Shown: positions 45,372 through 55,114, counted from the stretch's first letter. The stretch: DNA of 64,000 nucleotides from Kineosporia succinea (GCF_030811555.1 NZ_JAUSQZ010000001.1:3221241-3285240); one strand, 5' to 3'. Program-made: numbers and translations. Notes: generated by a model not told the origin, from the letters alone.

Positions 45372-45761
45372 TCAGTTCTCGGTCTCGTCGTTCTTCTTCG
45401 GCGGCTTCGCCTTCGCCTCGGAATCGTCGTCGGGGCGGGTCAGTGTGCGCTTGCGCTGCGCGCGGGCCAGCCCGGCGATGAAGTCGGGGTCGTCGTCGGG
45501 ACCGACGGGGTACTGCGTCATGCCCTCGGCGGCCCAGCCGGTGCCGGAGGGGTGCCCGGGGGCGTGCTCGTGGCGGCCGCGGCGCGGGCCACTGGTCAGC
45601 AGCCAGAACACCGCACCGAAGAGCGGCACCACGAGAACCACGGCGACCCACTGACCGCGGGTCAGGCGGTGGAGCTCGTCGGGCGGCGTCTGCATCACGT
45701 CGAAGACGGAGTAGACGATGAGGCCGATGTAGAGCAGCGCGGGCAGGGCGGTCAGCAGCAC
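45372..45761 (-). CDS. PLDc_N-domain membrane protein
   Basis: A 129-aa protein with two membrane segments (about 2-20 and 36-56) joined by a short loop, then a charged tail containing GPDDDPDFIAGL and a Lys/Glu/Asp-rich end. The two-helix unit fits PLDc_N. It shares the GPDDDPDF motif with the protein at 31407-31697. Function unknown. The GTG at 45761 has a good Shine-Dalgarno (GGGGGAG, 6 bp spacing), so this one is leadered. Confidence 0.8.
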   Translation of the reverse strand: MLLTALPALLYIGLIVYSVFDVMQTPPDELHRLTRGQWVAVVLVVPLFGAVFWLLTSGPRRGRHEHAPGHPSGTGWAAEGMTQYPVGPDDDPDFIAGLARAQRKRTLTRPDDDSEAKAKPPKKNDETEN

Positions 45762-45920
45762 GTGCGCTCCCCCTTCTGTCGGTGTTCCCGATACCGGCGC
45801 ACCAGGGCGCCTGGCATCCCTCGGCCGGCGGTTCGGCCGGGAGAAAACCCGTCCCCCAAGCCTGCCACGTTCCGCGCGTCTTGTGACCGTCGTCGGGCTG
45901 AGAGTAAGCCCGGAAATCCA

Positions 45921-46871
45921 TCAGTAGTAGTAGGGGTACGGGCTCCAGTCCGGGTCGCGCTTCTGCAGGAACGCGTCGCGTCCCTCCACCGCCTCGTCGG
46001 TCATGTAGGCCAGGCGGGTCGCCTCGCCGGCGAACACCTGCTGGCCCATCAGCCCGTCGTCCGTCAGGTTGAAGGCGAACTTGAGCATGCGCTGGGCCGT
46101 CGGGCTCTTGGCGTTGATCTCGGCGGCCATCCGCAGGGCGGCGTTCTCCAGATCGGCGTGGTCGGCCACCTCGTTCACGGCGCCCATGCGCTGCATCGCC
46201 TCGGCGTCGTAGGCCCGGCCCAGGAAGAAGATCTCCCGGGCGTTCTTCTGGCCCACCATCTTGGCCAGGTAGGCCGAGCCGTAACCGGCGTCGAACGAGC
46301 CCACGTCGGCGTCGGTCTGCTTGAACCGGGCGTGCTCGCGGCTGGCGATCGTCAGGTCGCAGACCACGTGCAGGCTGTGCCCGCCACCGGCCGCCCAGCC
46401 GTTCACCACCGCGATGACGACCTTGGGCATGGTGCGGATCAGGCGCTGCACCTCGAGGATGTGCAGCCGGCCACCCTCGACCTTCACCCGGGCGGAGTCG
46501 ACCGTGTCGGCGGTGTCGCCCTCGGCGTACTGGTAGCCGCTACGGCCCCGGATGCGCTGGTCGCCGCCGGAGCAGAACGCCCAGCCGCCGTCCTTCGCGC
46601 TCGGGCCGTTGCCGGTGAGCAGCACCGTGCCCACGTCCGGGGTGCGCCGCGCGTGGTCAAGGGCCTGGTAGAGCTCGTCCACGGTGTGCGGACGGAAGGC
46701 GTTGCGTACTTCCGGACGGTCGAAGGCGATGCGCACCGTGCGGCCGGCCGGACCCGGACGGGTACATCTGTGATAGGTGATGTCGGTAAAGTCGTATTCG
46801 GGAACGGACTCCCACGACGTCGGATCGAAGATCGCGGAAACGGTCGGGTCGGCATCGTGAGAGCTCGTCAC
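45921..46871 (-). CDS. menB: 1,4-dihydroxy-2-naphthoyl-CoA synthase
   Basis: Crotonase-fold enzyme that closes the second ring of menaquinone from o-succinylbenzoyl-CoA. The 316-aa protein has FCSGGDQRIRG (oxyanion and active site), NGWAAGGGHSLHVVCDL, DAGYGS and the C-terminal SPYPYYY, all typical of MenB. Length matches M. tuberculosis MenB. A longer frame to 46967 exists, but GTG 46871 is chosen because TATTCT on the minus strand (46884-46879) is 7 nt upstream, predicting a leaderless mRNA. Confidence 0.96.
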   Translation of the reverse strand: MTSSHDADPTVSAIFDPTSWESVPEYDFTDITYHRCTRPGPAGRTVRIAFDRPEVRNAFRPHTVDELYQALDHARRTPDVGTVLLTGNGPSAKDGGWAFCSGGDQRIRGRSGYQYAEGDTADTVDSARVKVEGGRLHILEVQRLIRTMPKVVIAVVNGWAAGGGHSLHVVCDLTIASREHARFKQTDADVGSFDAGYGSAYLAKMVGQKNAREIFFLGRAYDAEAMQRMGAVNEVADHADLENAALRMAAEINAKSPTAQRMLKFAFNLTDDGLMGQQVFAGEATRLAYMTDEAVEGRDAFLQKRDPDWSPYPYYY

Positions 46872-46951
46872 CCACCGAAGAATAGGCGGGCCGGCGTCGC
46901 GCACCGGTCCTGCCCCCGCGCGACGAGCCCCAGGGCGGGGGTGGTGACGAG

Positions 46952-49900
46952 GTGGTCCGCGAGCCACGGATGAGGTTCACCCTCCGTGGGCAGGACGCGG
47001 TCTGGTACTACCAGGACCGCTCGCACAGCCATGTCCTCGTCGACCCCGACGTGGTGCGGCGCTCCGCCTCGCCCGGGTTCGTGCGGCCGGTCGAGCTGTG
47101 GGCCGCGCGTCAGTGGTCGCGCCCGCCGCACGCCCCGGTCGTGCGCTACGCCCAGCTGTTCGGCTCGCTGGTCTCGCTCGACGACGACGAGCCCGCCGAC
47201 CCCTCGTCGTTCACGCTGCCCGACCGGGCGATCGACCGGGCCCGGGCGGTCGACTTCGTCGCCGATCCGCACTTCCGGCTGGGGGCGCTGGGTTCACTGA
47301 TGGACGCGGTGGCCGCCGCGGTCGCGGGCGGCAAGCCGGTCGTGCTGGCGGCTCCCGACCAGATCACCGGGGTGCGCTGGATCGCCCTGATCAGTTTCCT
47401 GGCGCCGCCGCCGGTGAGCCTGCGGCTGTCGTTCTCCACCTACGAGCGGCTCACCGACGTGCTGGCCCGGGCCTCGGCCGAGGCCGGCGGCGGGGGCGAC
47501 CTGATCTCGGCGGCGCTGCAGGAAGACGACCCCGAGGGCTGGCGCACGCCGGTCGTCAGCGTGGTGCTGGAGCCCGACCTCGACTCGAACCTGCCGCGGG
47601 GTCGCGAACTCCCGGTCGTGATCGTCGACCCGCGTATGGACCCGCTGGTCGTGGCCACCGGCGGCCGGGCCCACCGCCGCACCCACCTGGGCCAGCTGGT
47701 GCCGGTCACCGACTGGTCGCGGCTGGGGCTCGACGCGGTCTGCGAGGAGACGGGGGCGCTCGAGCGATGTCTGCGCCGTCTCGACGACCTCAGCCTGACC
47801 ACCCCGCCCGCCGGTGGCCTGCGCGGCGACTGGTGGCCCGGCACCGGTGACGACGCCCAGGGCGCGGCCTGGTTCCTGGCCGGGGCGGTCGCGCTGACGC
47901 CGGGCCTGCCGCTGGCGCTGCCCACGGCGACCCGCATCATCCTCCGGGACACCCCGCCCGGCCTGCAGCTTTCCGACGATCTGGCCGCCGCGCTGGCGTC
48001 GCTGGTCGCGGCCACGGTCGACAACGCGGCCCAGGCCTGGACCCGTCTGGTCAACGCCCTGGAGTCCGACCCGCCGCGGCCCGCGCTGGTGCAGGCGGCG
48101 TTCGAGAGCTACCTGTACCTGTCGTTCGAAGACGACGACTGGCTGCTGCACGAGCCCCCGCCCCTGCCCGGGAGCATCCGTTTCGACCCGGGGCTGGCGG
48201 CCCGGCTGCGCTCGCCCCTGGCCAAGCTGACCGACCGGCTGGCCCGTCCGGCCGGGGGTGGTGAGGCCGCGGTCCGGCACGGCGTGTTGCTGCTGCGGGC
48301 GGTCGATTTCGCTCACCGCACGGCCCGTCTGGTGCCGGGGCCGGACCTGTCCGGGCTGGAGTTGCTCGCCGACCGCGCGGCGCGGTTGCTGGCGTCGGGC
48401 TCGGGAGCTGCGGTGCGGGGTGGGGCCGGGGAGGGTGAGGTGCTTGAAGACGCGCCGGTCACCCGGGAGGCCCCCTCACCTTCCGGCCCGGTCGGCCCGG
48501 TCGGCTCGGGCTCCTCGGGTGACGAGGTCGTGTTGCGGCTGGACGGGGGCGAGCCCGGGTTCGTTCCGGGGGCCGACGTCGCTTCGGGGTCCGGCTCTGT
48601 TTCAGGTGCCGGCTCTCGGTCAGATGTCGATGCCGCGCCGGGTGCCGGTGCCGCGCCGGGTGGCGGTGCCGCGCCGGGTGCCGGTGCCGCGCCGGGTGCC
48701 GGTGCCGCTCCGGTGGGCGGTGCTGCTCAGGGGTTCTTCGGCGCCTCCTCGGCCCTTGAGGCGTCCAACAGCCCCGGGGAAGGTTCCGGGGAAACCCGGT
48801 CACCCGGCACCACTCTCGGCTCCGAACGCCCTTCGGCCGCCCGGCCTCTTCCGCGTTCCCTGGACCCCCAGGGCACCTTCGGGTCCGGTGGTTCCGCGGA
48901 CCCGAAGGTGCCGGGCATCGGCTCGGGAGCGGTCGGCGAGGGGAACCCGCGGGGTTCGGCCGACGACAGCGTGGGCGCGTGGATCGCGGCGCAGGCCGGC
49001 GCACTCGACCCGGCGGCCCTGGCCCGGTGGATCGTGCCGCACCTGGCCCGGGCCGGGCACGAGCCGGGAGGGTGGTTGCACGCCGGACGTCCGCCGGGGG
49101 AGCGGCTGCCCGCGGCCGTGCTGGCCCTGCTCGCCCCGGCGGTGGACGCCGACCGCCTTGCCCGGATGCGTCCCGAGGAACTCGCGGCGGCCGACGTCGG
49201 ACGGGGACCCGACCGGGTCGCGCTCGAGGTCGCGGTGGCCTCGGCCACCGGGCGGATCGTGGGTGACCCCCGGCTGCGCGGGCCCGCGGTGCGTCATCTG
49301 CTGCGTCTCGACCTCGACGCGAACCCCCTGGCCGACCCGGAACCCCTGGTCGCGCGCATCTTCTCGCGGCTGGCGGCGGGCGAGGCGTGGAGCGCCGGGC
49401 TGCTGCTGCAGATCGCCGAGCCGGCCCCGCCCACGCTGGCGCCGCACCTGGTCCCGGTCGCGCTGCGGCACCTGGCCGACTGGCTCGACGATGCCGACAG
49501 CGCCCGTCTGGCCGCCGCCCTGCTCAAGCGCGTCGACTTCCTGCCCGGCCGCGACCCCGACGGCCGCGAGCGCCCGCGCCGCGCCGGGGTCACCGACGCC
49601 CAGGCCCAGCTGCTGAACCTGCTGGCGATCGCCGGTCCGGGCTGGCACGAGCAGGACGACGGACTGCACCGCCGCGCCGCCGAGATGCTCATGTTCGCCG
49701 ACCGCGCCTGGCCCGGCCTCGCCCCGGCCGAGCGCCGCCTGATCGCCCCGCGGGTCACGGTGGCCGCCTTCGCCGTCGCGATCGCCGCCGAGCCCGCCCA
49801 GCGCGACACCGTGCTGCGCTCGCGGCTGGCCGTGGTCCCGGTCGGCAACGCCTGGCGCGAGGCGGTGCCGCTGGGGATGGAGCAGGCCCTTCCGCTGGTC

Positions 49901-50971
49901 GCGGGCATCCTCCGGCAGAACCGCCACCGGCTGGCCGGCGAGGTCGTGATCGCCTCCACCCGGGCGATGCTGCGGCCCGGTGACGCGTCCGCAGGATCGG
50001 CCCCGACCTCAGGACCGGGGTCGCGGGCGGCGGCGCTGCCCGCCGTCGGGGCCGACGTGCCGCGTCTGTCCGAGCTGCCGGTCGGCCCGGCGCTGCGTCG
50101 TCTGGTGGAGATCGAGAACGCCACCGCACCGGAAGCTTTCGCAGCCCCGGCCTCCGGACCGGCCGGCACCCGCCTCGCCGGTGACCTGATCGCCCTGGTC
50201 GAGGCCGAGATCCGGGCCGCCACCGGCGGAGTCGACCGCACTGCCCTGCGCCGGTTCTGGGAGCAGGCGCTGCCCGGGGCCACGCTGTCCGTCGAGCCCC
50301 TGCCCCTCGACGAGCCCGCTCCGGAGGTGATCCGGGGCAAGGTGATCCGCGACGATCCCGGCCCCCGGCGCCGTTCCCGTCTGCGCTCCGCGATCAGCGG
50401 ACGCATCCCGATCGTCCGCCCCGACCGCCACCCCGAACCGCCCCCCGCCTACCCCAACCACCCCGACACCCCGCCCCCCGGCACCTCCCCGGACGCCCGG
50501 ACCCGCCCCACCGCACCCCGCGGCCTCACCCCACCCCACGGCACGACCCCGGGCGACGGCACCTGGCGTCCGGGCCGGTCCACGCAGCCGACGGACTCGG
50601 CCCACCCGGCGGACGCGGCCCACCCGACGGACGCCGTCCACCCCACGCACCCCGACGCGTCCCTCATCAACCCCACTGATGCGCACGCGGGCGCCCCTCA
50701 CCCGAGCGACCCCGACGCGTCCTCCGTCAACCCCACCGACGCCCACGCGAGAGCCGCCCGCCCGGGCGACCCCGACGCGTCCACCATCGACCTGACCGGA
50801 ACCGGAACGGGAACCGGAACCCCCGACGCCGAGGCGTCCGACGCCCTCAGCCCGTCCTCGGAGGTGGACCTGCGCCCCGACGCCCACCTGCGCCGGCCCC
50901 GCGGAGCCGAACGCGCGGTGAATCGCCCGCCGTGGCTGGAGTGGCTGAGAACGGTGCGCCGCCGACCCTGA
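46952..50971 (+). CDS. Large GAP1-like protein (GTPase-associated protein 1 family, tentative)
   Basis: A 1,339-aa protein. Residues about 7-270 resemble the GAP1 N/M region of actinobacterial GTPase-associated systems (YAQLFGSLVSL, then RWIALISFLAPPPVSLRLSFSTYE), an inference from memory of the family pattern. After that come helical stretches, a Gly/Ser/Ala/Pro-rich linker with an 18-bp DNA repeat (about residues 555-595), a helical domain (about 670-1,060) and a Pro/Asp/His-rich tail with repeats. No GTPase or other GAP1-system partner is nearby. GTG 46952 has a GGGGGTGG block 8 bp upstream; ATG 46970 is also possible. It is divergent from menB and cotranscription with menD is possible. 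Confidence 0.7.
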   Translation: MVREPRMRFTLRGQDAVWYYQDRSHSHVLVDPDVVRRSASPGFVRPVELWAARQWSRPPHAPVVRYAQLFGSLVSLDDDEPADPSSFTLPDRAIDRARAVDFVADPHFRLGALGSLMDAVAAAVAGGKPVVLAAPDQITGVRWIALISFLAPPPVSLRLSFSTYERLTDVLARASAEAGGGGDLISAALQEDDPEGWRTPVVSVVLEPDLDSNLPRGRELPVVIVDPRMDPLVVATGGRAHRRTHLGQLVPVTDWSRLGLDAVCEETGALERCLRRLDDLSLTTPPAGGLRGDWWPGTGDDAQGAAWFLAGAVALTPGLPLALPTATRIILRDTPPGLQLSDDLAAALASLVAATVDNAAQAWTRLVNALESDPPRPALVQAAFESYLYLSFEDDDWLLHEPPPLPGSIRFDPGLAARLRSPLAKLTDRLARPAGGGEAAVRHGVLLLRAVDFAHRTARLVPGPDLSGLELLADRAARLLASGSGAAVRGGAGEGEVLEDAPVTREAPSPSGPVGPVGSGSSGDEVVLRLDGGEPGFVPGADVASGSGSVSGAGSRSDVDAAPGAGAAPGGGAAPGAGAAPGAGAAPVGGAAQGFFGASSALEASNSPGEGSGETRSPGTTLGSERPSAARPLPRSLDPQGTFGSGGSADPKVPGIGSGAVGEGNPRGSADDSVGAWIAAQAGALDPAALARWIVPHLARAGHEPGGWLHAGRPPGERLPAAVLALLAPAVDADRLARMRPEELAAADVGRGPDRVALEVAVASATGRIVGDPRLRGPAVRHLLRLDLDANPLADPEPLVARIFSRLAAGEAWSAGLLLQIAEPAPPTLAPHLVPVALRHLADWLDDADSARLAAALLKRVDFLPGRDPDGRERPRRAGVTDAQAQLLNLLAIAGPGWHEQDDGLHRRAAEMLMFADRAWPGLAPAERRLIAPRVTVAAFAVAIAAEPAQRDTVLRSRLAVVPVGNAWREAVPLGMEQALPLVAGILRQNRHRLAGEVVIASTRAMLRPGDASAGSAPTSGPGSRAAALPAVGADVPRLSELPVGPALRRLVEIENATAPEAFAAPASGPAGTRLAGDLIALVEAEIRAATGGVDRTALRRFWEQALPGATLSVEPLPLDEPAPEVIRGKVIRDDPGPRRRSRLRSAISGRIPIVRPDRHPEPPPAYPNHPDTPPPGTSPDARTRPTAPRGLTPPHGTTPGDGTWRPGRSTQPTDSAHPADAAHPTDAVHPTHPDASLINPTDAHAGAPHPSDPDASSVNPTDAHARAARPGDPDASTIDLTGTGTGTGTPDAEASDALSPSSEVDLRPDAHLRRPRGAERAVNRPPWLEWLRTVRRRP
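48632..48721 (+). repeat. 18-bp in-frame tandem repeat in the GAP1-like gene
   Basis: Five units of GCCGCGCCGGGTGCCGGT or close variants (starting 48632, 48650, 48668, 48686, 48704) encode repeating Ala-Pro-Gly-Ala/Gly linker. Being a multiple of three, copy number can change without breaking the frame. Confidence 0.9.
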
Positions 50972-51052
50972 CTCGCGCCACCCGACCGCGCGAAGGGGGT
51001 CGGGGGACAGGCGCCGGGGGCACACCTGGGAGCATGGACGCGTGATTGCCCG

Positions 51053-52738
51053 GTGAACCCGTCGACCGCCCTGGCCACCGTCCTCGTCGACTCGCTCGCG
51101 CGTCTCGGCGTGCGGCACGTCGTGCTCTGCCCGGGCAGCCGCTCGGCCCCGCTGGCCTACGCGCTGGCCGAGGCCGCCGACGCCGGCACGATCGAGCTGC
51201 ACGTCCGCATCGACGAGCGCACGGCCGGATTCCTGGCCCTGGGACTGTCCCGCGGCGACGAGAACGCCCCGGCGGCCGTCGTCACCACGTCGGGCACCGC
51301 CGTGGCCAACCTGCATCCGGCCGTGCTGGAGGCGGCGCACGCGGGAGTGCCGCTGATCGTGCTGTCCGCCGACCGTCCGCACGAGCTGCGGGGCACCGGG
51401 GCGAGCCAGACCACCGACCAGGCCAAGATCTTCGGCTCCGCCGTGCGCTGGTTCGGCGAGGTCCCCGCTCCCACCGGGCACCGCGCCGGGCAGGTCGCGG
51501 GCTGGCGCAACGTCGCTTCGCGAGCCTTCGCCGCCGCTCTCGGCCGCATCGGGCACCAGCCCGGGCCGGTCCAGCTCAACGTCGGTTTCCTCGAGCCGCT
51601 GACGCCCGACGAGGGCGAGCCGGGGTCGTGGCCCGAGCCTCTGGTGCCGGGGCCGGACGAGCGGGAGACCGGCCTCACCCGCGTCGCCCCACCGGTGCCG
51701 CCCGCCCCGTACATCCTCGACAGTGGCCTGCGCACGGTCGTTCTCGCCGGTGACGGCGCCGGGCCCGAGGCCGCCGCGCTGGCCGCGAGCGCGCGCTGGC
51801 CGTTGCTCGCCGAACCCTCGTCCGGCGTCCGTGAGCACGCCACCGTCGCGCCCTACCGCCTGGTGCTGGGCACCGAACTGGGCGGACGCATCGAGCGGGT
51901 CGTGGTGTTCGGGCGGCCCACGCTGTCGCGGCCGGTCACCCGGCTGCTCTCGTCCGGCGCGGTACAGGTGCTCGTCGTGTCACCGCGGCCGGACTGGAGC
52001 GACGCCGGACGTCAGGCGTCCGTCGTACTGCCCGCCGTGGCCGTGGCCGAGGATCACCAGGCCGACGAGATCTGGCTCAGCGAGTGGGTTTCCGCGGGAG
52101 ACGCCGCCGAGAAGGCCGTGAACGCGGTGCTCGACGGCGCCGGGCGGCTCACCGGGCAGCTGGTCGCGCGGGCCACGGCCGAGGCCACCCGGCCGGGGCA
52201 CCTGCTGATCTCCGGCTCCAGCAACCCGATCCGCGACCTCGACCTGGTCGGGCGCATCCCGAACGGGGCCCGGATCGTGGCCAACCGGGGCCTGGCCGGT
52301 ATCGACGGCACGGTCTCCACCGCCCTCGGGGTCGCGCTCGCCACGAAGCGCCCGGCCCGGCTGCTGATCGGTGACCTGACCCTGCTGCACGACGCCAACG
52401 GCCTGCTGTTCGGGCCGGACGAGCCCTGCCCGGACGTGCAGATCGTGCTGGTCGACGACAACGGCGGAGGCATCTTCTCCACGCTCGAGCACGGTGCCCG
52501 GGCGGGGGCCGGTGCGAAGCAGAACCGGCACTACGAGCGGGTGTTCGGCACTCCCCAGCAGATCGACGTCGAGGCGCTGTGCGCGGCCTACTCGGTCGCC
52601 TACCAGCCCGTCGACGAGGTGACCCAGCTGCGGGAGGTGCTCGACGCGTCCATCATCGGCATCTCGGTGGTGCACGTGCGGATCGACCGCACGCGGCACC
52701 GTGAGCTCAACGACGCGCTGAGGGCCGCTATCGGCTGA
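51053..52738 (+). CDS. menD: SEPHCHC synthase (2-succinyl-5-enolpyruvyl-6-hydroxy-3-cyclohexene-1-carboxylate synthase)
   Basis: Thiamine-diphosphate enzyme adding 2-oxoglutarate-derived succinyl to isochorismate. The 561-aa protein has the N-terminal VVLCPGSRSAPLA and HVRIDERTAGFLALG, a central domain, and the ThDP/Mg2+ site LVDDNGGGIFSTLEHG near the C-terminus. GTG 51053 is the first in-frame start after the GAP1-like gene (81 bp spacer); no clear Shine-Dalgarno is seen, and CGTGAT (51041-51046) is a weak -10 candidate. Its 3' end overlaps the convergent menF by 11 bp. Confidence 0.95.
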   Translation: MNPSTALATVLVDSLARLGVRHVVLCPGSRSAPLAYALAEAADAGTIELHVRIDERTAGFLALGLSRGDENAPAAVVTTSGTAVANLHPAVLEAAHAGVPLIVLSADRPHELRGTGASQTTDQAKIFGSAVRWFGEVPAPTGHRAGQVAGWRNVASRAFAAALGRIGHQPGPVQLNVGFLEPLTPDEGEPGSWPEPLVPGPDERETGLTRVAPPVPPAPYILDSGLRTVVLAGDGAGPEAAALAASARWPLLAEPSSGVREHATVAPYRLVLGTELGGRIERVVVFGRPTLSRPVTRLLSSGAVQVLVVSPRPDWSDAGRQASVVLPAVAVAEDHQADEIWLSEWVSAGDAAEKAVNAVLDGAGRLTGQLVARATAEATRPGHLLISGSSNPIRDLDLVGRIPNGARIVANRGLAGIDGTVSTALGVALATKRPARLLIGDLTLLHDANGLLFGPDEPCPDVQIVLVDDNGGGIFSTLEHGARAGAGAKQNRHYERVFGTPQQIDVEALCAAYSVAYQPVDEVTQLREVLDASIIGISVVHVRIDRTRHRELNDALRAAIG

Positions 52739-53984
52739 GGGCGCCCTTGACCGGCAGCAGCTTGGCCTCGGACTCGGCCAGCTCGGAGGCCGGGTCGGAG
52801 CCCGCGACGATGCCGCAGCCGGCGAAGAGCCGGAAGCGGTGCGGGTCTTCGGCGTCGAGCTGGGCGCAGCGCAGGGCGATGCCCCACTCGCCGTCGCCGG
52901 CGGCGTCGACCCAGCCGACCGGACCGGCGTAGCGTCCGCGTTCCATGCCCTCGACCGCTTCGATCAGCTTCGCGGCGGCCGGGGTGGGGGTGCCGCAGAC
53001 CGCGGCCGACGGGTGCAGTGCCGCGGCCAGGTCGAGGGACGTGGTGCCGTCGGCCAGCACCGCGGTGACGTCGGTGGCCAGGTGCATGACGTTGGGCAGG
53101 TGCAGCACGAACGGGGAGTCGGGCACGTTCGTCGTGGTGCAGTGCGGGGCCAGGGCCTCGGCGACCGAGCGCACGGCGTACTCGTGCTCCTCGAGGTCCT
53201 TGCTCGAGCGGGCCAGGGACGCGGCCAGGGCCAGGTCCTGCTCGTCGTTCTGGGTGCGCCGGATCGTGCCCGCCAGCACCCGCGAGGTGACGAGGCCGCG
53301 TTCCAGCTTGACCAGCATCTCCGGGGTGGCGCCGACCAGGCCGTCGACGCTGTAGGTCCAGCAGTTCTGGTAGCCGTTCGCGAGGCGGCTGATCAGGTCG
53401 CGGGGGTCGACGGGTTCGGCGGTGCGGGCGACCACGTCACGGGCCAGCACCACTTTCTCCACCTCGCCGCCCTTGATCCGGGAGATCGCCTCGGTGACGG
53501 CGTCCATCCATTCCCGGGGCTCGCGGGCCGAGGTGAACACGGTGCCCTCGGGGGACTGCATGATCCGCTCGTGCTGCGTGAGCGTGACCGGTGTGGGCAG
53601 GGCGCCGTCGGCGCTGATCGTGGTCAGCCACCAGGTGCCGCCGCGATGACCCACGACGACCTCGGGCACGATCAGCGCGCCGCCGTCGGGGGAGCTGGGC
53701 GAGAAGGCGAACGAGCCGAAGGCGACCGGGCCGGTGCCGGGCAGGCGGACCTCGTCGCGGATCACCGCGCGTTTGGCCACCTCGGCCCAGGTACGGGCGG
53801 CGGTGTCGAAGCGGGACTCGCCGTGGCCGGTCACCCGCAGGACCTCGCCCCATCCGACCAGGCCCTCACCGTGACGCACCCAGGCCAGTGACGGGCCGGG
53901 CGGCAGCAGGGCGAGCAGGGGGCCGGGATCGGAGATCGCCACGGTGCGGGCGACCAGGGGTGCCAGGGCGGGGGCAGTGGTCAT
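52728..53984 (-). CDS. menF: Isochorismate synthase
   Basis: Converts chorismate to isochorismate, the substrate of MenD. The 418-aa chorismate-binding enzyme shows KVVLARDVV, GATPEMLVKLERG, LAGTIRR and HPSAAVCGTPTPAA, then GWVDAAGDGEWGIALRC with the Mg2+ ligands near the C-terminus. A longer frame reaches 54149, but ATG 53984 is preferred: TAATCT on the minus strand (54000-53995) lies 10 nt upstream, giving a nearly leaderless mRNA. The salicylate or siderophore variants are unlikely given the men context. Confidence 0.92.
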   Translation of the reverse strand: MTTAPALAPLVARTVAISDPGPLLALLPPGPSLAWVRHGEGLVGWGEVLRVTGHGESRFDTAARTWAEVAKRAVIRDEVRLPGTGPVAFGSFAFSPSSPDGGALIVPEVVVGHRGGTWWLTTISADGALPTPVTLTQHERIMQSPEGTVFTSAREPREWMDAVTEAISRIKGGEVEKVVLARDVVARTAEPVDPRDLISRLANGYQNCWTYSVDGLVGATPEMLVKLERGLVTSRVLAGTIRRTQNDEQDLALAASLARSSKDLEEHEYAVRSVAEALAPHCTTTNVPDSPFVLHLPNVMHLATDVTAVLADGTTSLDLAAALHPSAAVCGTPTPAAAKLIEAVEGMERGRYAGPVGWVDAAGDGEWGIALRCAQLDAEDPHRFRLFAGCGIVAGSDPASELAESEAKLLPVKGALSR

Positions 53985-54199
53985 GATGACGTCAAGATTA
54001 GGAGCGGTTCGGGCGTCGGATCCCGCCGGGGCCACCCTTGGATCATGCCCGGACGCCCCGGGTGACCCGTGATCAAGCCCGTGGCCTGCGGGACTGCGGT
54101 GCATTGTGAACTCGCGCACCCTGCGCCCGAACGGTTGCCTGACGCACACGTCAGGACACGGTGGGGCGATTGTCGGTGGCGCGTGGGAGCATCAGAGGC

Positions 54200-54889
54200 A
54201 TGTCCCGCGCTGGTCTGGAGAAGACGCCACATGAGGTGGCGAGCATGTTCGACGGTGTCGCCGCTCGCTACGACCTGACCAACACCGTGCTGGCCATGCG
54301 CCAGGACGTGCGCTGGCGGCGCCTGGTCGCCGAGGCCCTCGATCTGCGGCCCGGGCAGACGGTGCTCGACCTGGCCGCCGGCACCGGTACCTCGAGCGAG
54401 CCGTTCGCCGACGCCGGGGTGCACACCGTGCCCTGCGACTTCAGCCTGGGCATGCTCCGCGTGGGCAAGAACCGCCGCACCGACCTCCCCTTCGTCGCCG
54501 GCGACGCCACCCGCCTGCCCTTCGCCGACGCCTCGTTCGACGCCGTCACCATCTCGTTCGGCCTGCGCAACGTGGTCGACGTCGACGGGGCGCTCGCCGA
54601 GATGCGCCGCGTCACCAAGCCGGGCGGCAAGCTCGTGGTCTGCGAGTTCTCGCACCCGGTGTGGTCGCCCTGGCGCGTGGTCTACACCGAGTACCTGATG
54701 CGGGCTCTGCCCGAGGTCGCCAAGGCCGTGAGCTCCAACCCCGAGGCCTACGTCTACCTGGCCGAGAGCATCCGGGCCTGGCCCGACCAGCGGGGCCTCG
54801 CCGCGAAGCTCTACGCCGCAGGCTGGAGCGACGTCTCGCACCGCAACCTGTCCGGCGGCATCGTGGCCCTGCACCGCGCCTATCGCTGA
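54200..54889 (+). CDS. menG: Demethylmenaquinone methyltransferase
   Basis: Final step of menaquinone synthesis: SAM-dependent methylation of demethylmenaquinone (UbiE/MenG family). The 229-aa protein has [16 protein letters not shown] at the N-terminus, motif [35 protein letters not shown] and [15 protein letters not shown] 54200 matches the family start; GTG 54161 is possible but adds a non-conserved leader. GAGCAT (54187-54192) 7 nt upstream is a weak -10. A strong terminator follows. Confidence 0.95.
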   Translation: MSRAGLEKTPHEVASMFDGVAARYDLTNTVLAMRQDVRWRRLVAEALDLRPGQTVLDLAAGTGTSSEPFADAGVHTVPCDFSLGMLRVGKNRRTDLPFVAGDATRLPFADASFDAVTISFGLRNVVDVDGALAEMRRVTKPGGKLVVCEFSHPVWSPWRVVYTEYLMRALPEVAKAVSSNPEAYVYLAESIRAWPDQRGLAAKLYAAGWSDVSHRNLSGGIVALHRAYR

Positions 54890-54912
54890 GCCGCAGAACC
54901 GTTCCTGCTTTT

Positions 54913-54944
54913 CGGTGCCCCCGGTCCCACGGCCGGGGGCACCG
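54913..54944 (+). terminator. Terminator of menG
   Basis: A perfect 12-bp GC stem (54913-54924 with 54933-54944) and an 8-nt loop, 24 bp after the menG stop. Confidence 0.85.
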
Positions 54945-55114
54945 TCGCGTCCAGCCCCAACCCCGCTGCTTGAGGACGCGTCGGCACCAACCCCCCACCC
55001 CTCACCACCCACCCGGGTCGGCTCAGGCGCCCCGGACACCCCCGGCGAGTTCGCGCTCTGAGCTGGCCCCCTCTGTGTCGACCGCCTAGCGTCGCCGCCT
55101 CGAGCTGGCCATCC

